Assembly: GCF_039555335.1 (NCBI RefSeq) | Contig: NC_092635.1 | Location: 54,875,755 to 54,939,754 of the forward strand | Direction: 5' to 3' | Source: Amphiura filiformis | Lineage: Eukaryota; Echinodermata; Ophiuroidea; Amphilepidida; Amphiuridae | DNA: 64,000 nt | Shown: piece after piece, positions 1 through 9,600 of the stretch | Position numbering within the stretch: position 1 is the first letter of the stretch | Layout of the letters: every line of letters starts with the position of its first letter | Program-made: the position numbers and the translations under genes | Notes under the pieces: generated by a model | What the model saw: only the letters and a program-made list of their open reading frames with translations | Told to the model about the DNA's origin: nothing | Databases searched by the model: none

Positions 1-524
1 CTAGGCAAGCTCCCTTTAGCCAAGGGACAGCCAGTATGGCGGGTACCCATACACACGGCTTGATCCTCTAGCGGGAAACGCTGTGAGGCATGGGTACAGT
101 GGTACGCAGCCGGGAGCCCTACCGGGCACCTACGCTACAACCACGCAGGTACCGCAGTACTCGTCCTGGTTACCACAGTCTCTGTGGCAACAGGGGGAGG
201 CGGTACTGGTACTGCCGCTCCATGGGGTTTCCCTGGTGGCGGATCCTTTCAGGGTCAGCTACCAACAGGGTATGCCCCGTGGTATCCGCCGCAGGGTGGT
301 TTCTTCCACGGTCTTCCACCGTGGCAAGTGCCGCCTAGCGTTGGGCAAGCAGTACCACCAGTTGTTACCCAACCGGCGGCGAGTGGCTAACCCTGATACA
401 GCTCAGGGTAGGCCGCACACTGCTATGGCTAGGGCGACAGCAGCGAGAGCGTCGGCGGATCCCGGGTGCTATAGCTAGCATCTCGGGGTCTAGCGGGAGT
501 ACTCCCTCTTCTGCTGGTGTTCAG

Positions 525-1690
525 TTGGCTAGCCACACGGTGGCGACACCTCCCTGTCCACCTTCAGATGCCCGTCGTCAGACCTCTTCCTCATCAGAGA
601 GTGAGTCAGAGTCTGAAGGCGAGGGAAAGGAGTCGGAAGATGAAACCAGTAGCGACTCACAGTCTGTTGAGACTGTGCAGCTAGCTTCAGGTATCCTTCC
701 CCGCTTCCCCGTGAGGAACTCGCTAGCAATGGTCTGCCTGCGGACACCGCTGAGGTGATGAGCCGTGTGGCCCAAGGTTTGGGCCTGGCTTTCTCTCAGG
801 AGGAGTCCGTTCAGGAGGACCAGGGCATCTTTTCAGTAGGATGCCCAGCTAGCTGGCGTCCACACAAGGGTCGCCCGCACTTGCATTCCCGGCGGACCTC
901 AAGGGTAGGTTTCAGTAGGGCTGTCAGGCTCGCTGGAGCTTCGACGCCGCGTGCTTGCACGCTTCCACCGCGTGTTTCGCAGGAGGACTACTGAAACCTA
1001 CCTCAGGGTCCCTGACATGGATCCAGACGCGTTGCCAGCGCCTGCCGCTAGCGGCCAAGGCGCACGGGTCGTTTCTCCCCCAGTGGGAGGAGGAGCTAAA
1101 GCTCATCGATAAGCGAGCACGCCCGCTCATCAGAGTCTCTAGCGTCGCTACCACGCTTGCCGAGCACCTCGGTAGGAAGGTAGCGAACGACCACGGGCAA
1201 CGCGGAACTCTTCCGCGAGGTTAATCTGTTAGCGGTGCTAACAGCTAACCTCAACGAGAGTTCTATGGGCCTAGCCCATAGGATGTCATCGCGCCGCCGG
1301 GGGAATGCCTGTCTGTCCCTCCAGTCAACTTACGGCTCCGACTTTGCTGATGCAATGAAGAAGTCAGACTCGGTGGGACAGGGGCTACTTTGGACAGGCC
1401 TTTTTGCGCTACGGTTGAGGACCGGGCAAAGAAGGCCACCAATGAGAGCACTCTGAAGAAGTCGGAGGCTGCCCTGACCAAGGGAAGGGCAGTAAGGCGA
1501 AGAAGAAGCACAAGAAGAAGAAGTCTTCTAAGCGTTCTTCAGCGCCAGCTCCGGCTTCAGCAGGACGCGCACCACAGACTACACCCGAGCCCGAGGCTAC
1601 TCCAGCACCTCCCAAAAAGACTGGGAAGCGCAAGAGTAGGGCTGGACCAGATGGCAAGCCCCTAAGAAGAGCCGTTCTTCTAAGGGTGGC
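525..1690 (+). pseudogene. Gag-like region of the DIRS element
   Basis: An acidic Ser/Glu-rich stretch is encoded at about 580-665. A Lys-rich stretch followed by Pro/Ala-rich sequence is encoded at about 1486-1680 in a different frame. Low-complexity acidic and basic blocks upstream of a reverse transcriptase suit a Gag-like structural protein, but no domain is recognisable and no single frame spans the region. Open frames between 83 and 478 are probably upstream parts of the same decayed ORF. Confidence 0.45.
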
Positions 1691-1899
1691 AAACCAGATC
1701 GGTCCTGAGGGCACGGGCGGTCGACAGTCCATGCCGGCAGGTTTGGACTTCCCACAGGGATTCCCCTGTGGGCGGCCGCTGTGCATTACGCCCAGAGATG
1801 GCATGCCATCTCACCGGGCGCCTGGGTATTGTCAGTGGTCAGTGGGGGTTACAGGCTGGAATTTACCAGCCACCCTCGTGGCGCCTGCACAATTCAGAG

Positions 1900-2520
1900 G
1901 TCCACGGTAGTGCCGCCAGACGGCCCCCAGCGCCGGGCACTACTGTCAGAGGTCACTCAGCTTCTCACGAAGCAAGCGATTGTCCCGGTCTACCCCCCTT
2001 TCACCAAGGGTTTTTGGAGCACGTTTTTCTGGCTCCAAAGAAGACCGGCGACTGGAGGCCCATTCTGAACCTCAAGCCGTTGAACGAGTTCATCAGGCCC
2101 AAGAGGTTCAGAATGGAGACTCTCGCCGGTGCTAGCCTGCCCCATCAAGGGTATGTGGGCGGCATCGCTAGATCTCTCGGACGCATATCTGCATGTTCCG
2201 ATCGCACCTCAAGATCAGAGGTTTCTACGCTTCAAGGTACAGGGTCAAACTTACCAGTTTCGATGCCTGCCATTCGCTTGTCCACCTCCCCAGAGTGTTT
2301 ACACTCCTGGTCAGGGCGGTGGCAGCGTACCTGAAGCGCAGGGGAGTCAACATGTGTTGCTACCTGGACGATTGGTTCATTTACGGACGCACCCCACTGG
2401 AGACACAGTGTCTCGTGGAGTTAGTAGTCCGACGGTGCGGGACCTGGGATTTCTGATCAACGCCAAGAAATCCAATTTGGTCCCGGACGCGAGACACCAC
2501 TATTCTTAGGGGCCCAGATC
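1900..2520 (+). pseudogene. DIRS reverse transcriptase domain, frameshifted
   Basis: Across at least three frames the translation gives FLAPKK-like (here FLEHVFLAPKKTGDWRP), LDLSDAYLHVPI, RFKVQGQTYQFRCLPF and, near 2358-2376, CYLDDW. These are the fingers, the first catalytic aspartate and the YxDD box of the reverse transcriptase family used by DIRS and other tyrosine-recombinase elements. The enzyme would copy element RNA into DNA. Frame changes near 2129, 2290 and 2450 interrupt it, so it is not translatable as it stands. Confidence 0.82.
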
Positions 2521-3283
2521 AACCTCAAGGAGGGATCGCAGGCGCCCTCACCCGAGAGGGTGACGAACATGGCGAGGTGTGCCCGACTCTTGGCCGAGTC
2601 AGAGGGAGCACCCGCTGTGGCATGGATGAAGGTTTTGGGCCTTATGGCCAGTATGGTAGACCTCGCACCCGTGCTGCCGCTTTCACATGAGGCCTATACA
2701 ACTACACCTTCTAGCCTTTTACAGGCCCAGTCGTCACCAATATCCCTCGCGGTTCCGATGTCGGAGATCGCGCGAGAGGAACTCTGGTGGTGGACCCATC
2801 AGCCCAATTTGACTCAAGGTGTCAGGTTCCCTGCACCAGCGGTGCGTCACGTAGTGACGACCGACGCGTCAAAACTGGGCTGGGGGGGCCACATCCACGG
2901 GACTCAGTCTCGGGCCTATGGTTCGGCCACGGAGACGGAGTTCCATATCAACCTTCTCGAACTTTGGGCAGTGGAGAGAACTCTCCAGCATTTCGAGAAG
3001 GTGATCGTGGATCTCATATCGTTGTCCAACGGACAACACAACCGTGGTGGCCTACCTCAACAGACAAGGGGGCACAAGGTCACCACGGTTGTGCCTGCAC
3101 GCACTCACGCCTGATAGGGTGGTGCAAGGCCAGGCAGATTACGTTGAGAGCGATGCACATAGCGGAGTCACCAACATCCTCGCGGACGATCTGTCACGAG
3201 GAAAGGTGTCGGGACCTACAGAATGGTCCCTTGCTCCGCAGGTCGCCCAGACGATCTTCGAGGTGATGTACCACCCTCGATAG
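2521..3283 (+). pseudogene. DIRS RNase H domain
   Basis: A 184-codon open frame (2560-3114) contains TTDASKLGWGGHI near 2855-2895 and FHINLLELWAVERTL near 2943-2985, which fit the first Asp and the Glu-containing helix of DIRS-family RNase H. A following frame (3044-3283) contains VAYLNRQGG and NILADDLSRG, the last aspartate block. The protein would degrade RNA in the RNA-DNA hybrid during replication. One frameshift separates the two halves near 3040. Confidence 0.78.
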
Positions 3284-3500
3284 ATTTGTTCGCATCTCAT
3301 CGCAATCATCAGCTGCCGGTGTACTGCTCGAGGGTCGCAGACCCACAGGCATTCGCCGTGGACGCTCTGTCCGTGAGACTGGGGAGGAATGACTGCTTAC
3401 GCTTTCCCCGATCTCGCTACTCGCAAGGGTGGTGACCAAGATCGGGAGGGAGGATTGCAACGTCATTCTGATAGCACCGTTCTGGCGAAACACCTGTGGT
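3270..3500 (+). pseudogene. DIRS post-RNase H segment, possible methyltransferase-like region
   Basis: One frame encodes IDLFASHRNHQLPVYCSR followed by AFAVDALS, and another encodes VILIAPFW. In DIRS elements this DLFAS...AVDALS block follows RNase H, and in some lineages it belongs to a Dam-like methyltransferase region. That assignment comes from memory of the family and is tentative. An in-frame stop at 3281-3283 and a frame change near 3430 break it. Confidence 0.4.
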
Positions 3501-3659
3501 TTCGACCGATGGTGGATCTACTAGCGGCACAGCCGCGAGTACCCCCGAGTTACCAAATCTACTCCGGATGCCCGGGAGAGGTACCAAGTCTACCACTAGA
3601 GCACCTGCAGTTAGCTGCATGGCCCTTATCAGGAACGCGGCGGCGGAGGGAGGCTTTTC

Positions 3660-4621
3660 ATCAGAAGCTGCTTTCTCATCGCCGGGGTAGACGAGTCTAC
3701 CCTCCGCACGTATAGTCAGCGCTTGGCTCCCTACTACGCATGGTGCGATGAGAGAAATACATCTCCCACTAGAGCCTCTGTGCCTCTAGTGGCAGATTTT
3801 CTGACAGAAAAGTTCAGGTCAGGACTTCAGCAGGCAACGATAGCCAACTATAAGTCAGCCATTCTCTCGATTCATCGAGGATTCGAAGACGGGTCGACTA
3901 TCAATTCAGACGGGTCCCTAAGTCTTCTTCTCGACGGTATGTTCAACGAAAGCGCTCCGCCTGAAAGGAAGGTGGTCCCTCCATGGGACCTCAACACAGT
4001 CTTGGAGTATATTAAGGGTCCCCCCTTTTGAGCCCCTGTCAAAAGCGACCCTTAAATACGTCACTCTTAAGGCGGCCTTTCTTCTGGCGTTGGCTTCGGG
4101 ACGGCGCTGCTCAGAGTTGCACGCAGTCTCAAGTCAGCCTCCGATTTGCTAACAACGGGCGACGCTGTTTCTTCGCCGGATTTCCTTGCAAAAATGAGCG
4201 AAGTACATTCCGACACTCGCCCCTCTTCCTCCCCAGTATTGGGCAGGGTTCGTCAATAGCCGAAGACAGGTTGTGGTGCCCGTGAGGCGCTACAGCACTA
4301 CCTTGGCCGAACACAAACCTTAAGAGGGGCTCATGACCGCTTATTTATCACTCACGCCGAACCGCACGGTCCAGCCGCTAAACAGACTCTGGCACGGTGG
4401 CTGGTCCAGGTGTTAGTGGACTCGGGGCGGCAAAGACGCCGCCCCAAGGCCCACTCAACCAGATCTATCTCATCTTCGTGGGCCTACCATAGGGGGGTCC
4501 CCATAGAAGAGATTTGTCAGGCTGTGTCTTGGAAGAACCCGTCGTCCTTTTCCACGGTTTACTACAAAAACGTAAACCAACGACCAGGCGATAAGTTCTC
4601 CAGGGCTATTCTGCAGAGATA
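3660..4621 (+). pseudogene. DIRS tyrosine recombinase, frameshifted
   Basis: The N-terminal SAM-like part is encoded at about 3712-4030 (PLVADFLTEKF, ATIANYKSAILSIHRGF). The catalytic part continues in other frames: LALASGRRCSELHAVS at about 4087-4135 (first Arg), AHSTRS at about 4450-4465 (His-x-x-Arg), and a tail SWKNPSSFSTVYYKNV at about 4530-4575 carrying the Trp and the candidate nucleophilic Tyr. The R-H-R-Y tetrad of tyrosine recombinases is therefore visible, although frame breaks near 4030 and 4285 prevent one continuous protein. The domain would integrate the circular element DNA. Confidence 0.83.
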
Positions 4622-4881
4622 ATATGGTGGTTGGGTATCAGGTGTTTTGCGGAAAATCAGAATTCCAACATGGTAAGAACCAGTGTTTCTATTCTTAACC
4701 ACTGAACTTTCAGTTCAGGGTTTTTGTCTGTTCACGTAGTCTTTCTGTTTCCGGCCGTGAGGGGGGGAAATAGTTTGACCTCGCGATTACCATGCTACCC
4801 ACTCTCCCGATCCTTATCAGATGCTGGCCAATCTTGTACCTCCATCCGCCGGTTACTTGCTAGATCGATCTTTCAGATGTT

Positions 4882-5005
4882 GATGCAAGAAGTATCTTAA
4901 TCAACATCGGAAAAGGTAAGATCGACCGGTGTACTGAGTCTAGTCCCAAACAAAAATGTTTGGTAGACTCATAACCGGTGCGATCTTACCTTTCCGATGT
5001 TGATT
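4882..5005 (+). repeat. DIRS internal complementary region
   Basis: Bases 4882-4910 repeat 5182-5210 directly, 29 of 29. Bases 4941-5005 are the exact reverse complement of 5199-5263 (65 bases). The segment therefore joins sequence in direct and inverted relation to the right terminus, as in the internal complementary region of DIRS elements, which templates joining of the two ends. Confidence 0.8.
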
Positions 5006-5181
5006 ATCCCGACCCCGCCGCCCCTACAAGTTTGGCCGAGTAGGGCTGCCCAAGTCGGATAAGGGGTGATTATCGTGTGTGACGCCACCGAATGGGTGAG
5101 TCCACTCGGGGATCGGGGTTTTTGTTATTTATTCATTTATGTGGGACAAAATGACTATTGGTTTTTTCCGCATCTCGGATC

Positions 5182-5263
5182 GATGCAAGAAGTATCTTAA
5201 TCAACATCGGAAAGGTAAGATCGCACCGGTTATGAGTCTACCAAACATTTTTGTTTGGGACTA
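5182..5263 (+). repeat. DIRS right terminal repeat
   Basis: This is the right end of the element, defined by the exact 65-base inverted match to 4941-5005 and by abrupt loss of similarity after about 5263, where a different repeat begins. Confidence 0.75.
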
Positions 5264-5312
5264 TTATGTCTTCTATAGGGGGGTGTATGGATATCAACTG
5301 AAATAACCCAAT
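5264..5312. repeat. Right half of a double-hairpin repeat, truncated by the DIRS insertion
   Basis: The sequence reads ATGTCTTC, then a GGGGGGTGTATGGAT core, then CAACTGAAATAACCCA. This matches the right half of the copies at 36915-37105 and 60232-60423. Its left half should lie on the far side of the DIRS element, outside this window. Confidence 0.65.
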
Positions 5313-5476
5313 GGTGCTGTCAGCCATGGAGAAAATTTTTTGGAAGTAACCTTTGCCAGCATTTGCATGTATACTATGATAAAGATGAACTTGTGTTGTT
5401 CTTTTGTCCCAATCAATGTCTTGCACCAAGAAATGATTAAATTATGCTGTGTGTGTCTAGCACCAGCAGTGATTTG

Positions 5477-5623
5477 TTATAATTGAAGACTGAATTAAAA
5501 AGACTGACGGCCTGTCAACCAGACCAAAAATGCCATACTGCGCAGGTCAGTAACCAATCACACCGTGCCGTTGCCCTGACGTCAGACGTAAACTAGTCTT
5601 TTTAATTCGTTCTTCAATTATAA
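5477..5623. mobile_element. Short MITE, family with GTCTTTTTAATT ends
   Basis: Inverted termini TTATAATTGAAGAC and GTTCTTCAATTATAA flank about 120 bases, with inner AAAAAGACT / AGTCTTTTT pairing and a TGACGTCAGACG block. Longer relatives lie at 5934-6313 and 33896-34313. Confidence 0.65.
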
Positions 5624-5933
5624 TGCATTTTGAGCAAAATTCAAATACCCACAAATATTCCTCCGTGGCTGATGAATTGTGATTCCCATTTATATATTTC
5701 TATGAGAAATCTTAACTGTTTTTGTTGACTTGTTGACCACATACTTCTTTTAGAATCACGAACTTCTGCAAGAATTGACCTTCAGAAAATAAAATTACCC
5801 AAAAATATTTCTGAATACTGTGGGTCATTATTGTTTTATGAGTTTTTTATGATAATACCAAGAGTTTTATTATAGCGTTCTGAGCTTTCTTGAGTGCCAC
5901 CTTAGCGGTTTAATTTGATACATGAAGCGATAC

Positions 5934-6313
5934 TATAATCAAAGACAAAATTAAAAAACACTAGTTTACGTCTAAAGTCATCTGTCAATCAAACTCGTGC
6001 ACGGCTTTTTTGCAAGTGTTGTGATGATGAGTTGCTGAAAACAGGTTGCCTCAAAAGTTAGGTCTTCATAGGAGGAAACTTTCTTTCCTGAAGGCACCAT
6101 GTCAACAATGCCTAGGAAAGTTGCTTTTTTTTGCCTTGTAAAAGGTAAAAGTATGTAATTTTTTGCCATTTTCTGCAATTCCTTTTCTCCGATCAACACC
6201 AAATGAATTGACCTTCCTTTTACGCGCTATTAACCAATCAATGATCCTAGGGAGTTCGATTGACAGTGACGTCAGAAGCAAACTAGTCTTTTTAATTCTG
6301 TCTTTCATTGTAG
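5934..6313. mobile_element. MITE of the TGACGTCAGACG family
   Basis: The termini CTATAATCAAAGACAAAATT and AATTCTGTCTTTCATTGTAG are inverted, with TAGTTTACGTCT and TGACGTCAGAAGCAAACTA just inside. The interior is shared, in reverse orientation, with the copy at 33896-34313. No coding sequence is visible. Confidence 0.65.
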
Positions 6314-6476
6314 TCACTTTTTAGTGTAAATTTTCCATTTGATGCCTATGTTCAGAGATGTGTTGGTATGATTGAAATAGAAACCGGGATCCCTCTGAGT
6401 CTGCCATGTTCGCTTTTCACACAGTATAGATCATGTACATGTATTAAATATTTTTAAAATGTCCCCCCCCCCCCAG

Positions 6477-6688
6477 ATGAATGAGATCACACCCTGGATT
6501 GATGGAGGCTTGATGTATGGTACAACTAAGGCTTGGGCAGATGCTCTTCGTGCTTTCAAAGGAGGCGCATGGCTGATAATAGTGCCGAGGGCTAACCCAT
6601 GTTTCAGAGAGGAACACAATTGGTTTACCTATGGCTAACCCACCCAATCCTGCAGAACACAGATACAGAGATGCCAAACGTTACTTCA
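6477..6688 (+). CDS. DUOX: DUOX copy 1 peroxidase exon with frame break
   Basis: The exon opens with [20 protein letters not shown], which aligns with copy 2 exon 6 (52741-52945). Its first ATG replaces a CTT codon of copy 2 and is internal, not a start. After the conserved GG pair (about 6565) similarity resumes one frame over with [11 protein letters not shown]. The exon is 212 bases where 1 mod 3 is needed, and the raw frame stops at 6636-6638. The acceptor lies after a run of 12 C, a sequence type prone to length error. Confidence 0.8.
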
Positions 6689-9600
6689 GTAAGTTCCCGT
6701 ATGGGTAATACATAAAAGGTAGTCAGTTTCGAAAAGAGTAGGGTGTTAACCCCATGAGAACTACCTGCCGATTGGCCAAAGTGAATATTGTGTCCAATTT
6801 TGAACCAATCAAGGAGGGTATTAATAAGATCATCTGCAAATGCAAGTTTGACCATAAATGGTTTAAAGCCTAGTCATAATTGGTGATTAAAATGAGCATT
6901 TCAAGTCAAAAAAAGGGCTGAATTTTAATGTTTTTTTTTACATAAAAGCAGATCATTTTTCAGATTGGCATTTTGGAGGGGGGTGCACCCCTGGCAATGG
7001 CTCTGCCGCTAAGGATGTATGGCCGAATATTTGACCCAATGAATGGAGAAATTAGTCTGGAGAAAAAACAAAGAAGAAAATAGCAAACTTGTAGACTTTT
7101 TTTTATGAAATTGCTAACATTGGCCCAAGATTGAAACACTTAGGTGGAACACTGGTCCTAGAATTTAAAAAAAATCATTCATGATGTTTTTAACGAGCAA
7201 TACAGTTTCCAATAAAAAATTAAAACTTACACTGCAAAATTCCTGGCGACAGAGTGACTACATCGCACTGGAACTCTGAAGTCACTACCGACGTCACTCC
7301 AGAATAACCTACCCTATGGTGGCCGACAGAGTCACTACAGGAGAGTGACTACATCGGAAACAAGGCAGTAGGGTACTATGCAGCAGTGTCATCACGTAGT
7401 GACTACAACTGCTAGCCTCCGATGTGTTACCTGCTCGATGCCGCGATCGGGCGACTCATGATGTACACCACCGACTAGATTCCGACAGTGGTCCACATCT
7501 TGTAGTCACATCAAAGTGACTTTCGTAGCCAGTGTCCCATGCGTCGCCTGCTCGGTGCCCAGTCGGTGAACTTCAAGGTGACTACGCTGTCGAAAGGTCG
7601 TTGACCGAACCCTGTTATGAGTTCGAACACTCTGGGGACGCGCCAGTATATCTACCAAATACGCGCTGATGATGACAAATACGCGTATCATGCTTGTTTA
7701 CTGCTTGTATACGCTCATGAATGGAATGAGTTGGTTTTATAATTAATTGATTGATGCATGCTGTACAGTGGGTCCGTGGCTGTAGGCTACTGCCGTCTTT
7801 GTGTGTTTTATATCGTGCTTTTGCATTCTTTATCATTTATATTTCAACTGTGAGACTTCCGATTCATTTTGTTTCATTTATTTATTGTTCTCTTTTATAA
7901 TATTTTAATTCTTTTCGTGCTGCCTGTTTAATAATCTCATCAACTGTGTGTGTGTTATTTGCAGTTCTTGTTCTTGGTTTATTTGTTTGTTTCATTTCAA
8001 ACGTTTTTATTTTGTTTATTTGTTTGCTTGTTTTCCCACATAACTTATATCATTGCTTTGTTTACTTCAGTGGTTAGGCCTAGATGGCATGTTTTGCAAT
8101 CAAAGTAGGCCTATTTTTTCATATTTTGCATGATAACGTTATATAGGCCTATTGAAACTTTTTTTATTTAAAACGAATTGTGTTTTTAAATGTTTTAAAA
8201 GAGATTTTCAGCCGAAGTTCGCAAAGTATGCCTATTATAGGCCTAGCATTTTCAATGTATACATTTTGATTTGCCAAAACTTTACAGTAAAATAAATTGA
8301 TTTATAGGCCTAGCATGCATTTTGTTTTACTTCTTGTCACTTTCCTGAAAGGTCTACTGCAAAGTTATACTTTTGCTGCCGTAAGTTTTTGCAAAACTTT
8401 GGCTTGTGCTATTTTCTTTTTCCGTTTTTCAAAATGGTGTTTTATAGGCCTATTAGTTTGATTTGTTTTTCATGTTTTTTTTTACGTTATCAAATTATGC
8501 CTATAAATCGGTGTCACATCAATATAGGCCTATTGCATTGTTTGTTTGAAATTGTGTCTTATTTTTTATCACGCAAATATTAATGCTTGTTATGAATTAT
8601 TATTGTTATAATTATTTATTTTACACATTTAATATTTTAATTCATCAATAGGCCTAAATGCTTCTTATAATATTCCTACTTTTAACTTCTTTATTTGCAA
8701 TTTTTCTCAAGTTGTTTTCTTTCAAAGTGTTTCTTTGTTTCTTCCATTCTTCTTTTATTGGTTTCTTCCTGCTTATTTATTTCTTAATTTGTTATTTATT
8801 TAGTTATTCAAATAGCCACCAATTAACAAAAATGTATTTTATTCATCATATTAGTTTATTGAATTATACTTTGTTTACTGATCATGTTTATTTCTTTTAT
8901 TAACAAATTTATTTTATTCATCTAATATTTCCCTTATTTTTAAAGTCCAGTTTGCAATTTCCTCCTCCCTAATCCCCTAAAAAAAGCAAGAAATAAAGAA
9001 TATTAATTGAATAAATCAAGAGAATATAACAAATATGGCAATAAAATCAAAACCGGCAACCCAAAGCGTGAGCACCCAGGCCCAGTCGGCGCTCGGCAGT
9101 AGTCACACCAGTGTGACTCTCCTGCGGAGTCACCAGCGCGCACAAGTCACTCTGTAGAAACCTAGGAGGCTGGCTACCCGGCTATTTCGGACCGGCGATA
9201 TGGAAAACCGAGGTGTAGTTTCCGATGCAGTGACATTGATGTGACATCGGCGTCACACAGATGAGAATCTTGCAGTGTACCTAAGTTAATTGAACACATA
9301 TGAAATATTTCCTCATTGTTTTTTTTAAAACAGAACTTGGTAATCCCCGTGGTAACGAGAACCCTTTCATCCTAACATTTGGCATTCTGTGGTTCAGATG
9401 GCATAATTACTGGGCCGATAAGCTAGCGGAACAACACCCTGACTGGCACGATGAAAGACTCTTCTTGGAAGCACGCAAATGGGTGATTGGAACCTACCAG
9501 GTGAGTTATAGTCTGAACATTGGGCTATTCCATTTAAAATCCACACTACCCCTGTGGAAGATATTGGAAATATCTGCCACAGGGGGAGTATGTTTTTCAA

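Larger units (their letters stand above)
1..5263 (+). mobile_element. DIRS-type tyrosine-recombinase retrotransposon, decayed, left end outside window
   Basis: In order, on the plus strand and in shifting frames: a Ser-rich and Lys-rich Gag-like region, a reverse transcriptase with a YLDD motif, an RNase H domain, a segment resembling the post-RNase H region of DIRS elements, and a tyrosine recombinase. There is no integrase of the DDE type and no LTR. An internal complementary region (4882-5005) matches the right terminal repeat (5182-5263), the arrangement expected for DIRS elements, which replicate through a circular intermediate and integrate without target duplication. Local GC is clearly higher than in the surrounding DNA. 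Frames are broken many times, so the copy looks non-autonomous. The left terminal repeat lies outside the window. Confidence 0.88.

Noticed and set aside
83..478. Three overlapping plus-strand open frames at the left edge
   Set aside because: They overlap in different frames in GC-rich DIRS sequence, and none has a recognisable domain. They are treated as part of the decayed element.
6477..6479. ATG at the start of the first visible DUOX copy 1 exon as a gene start
   Set aside because: It directly follows a splice acceptor, and the matching exon of copy 2 has CTT there, so it is an internal codon.
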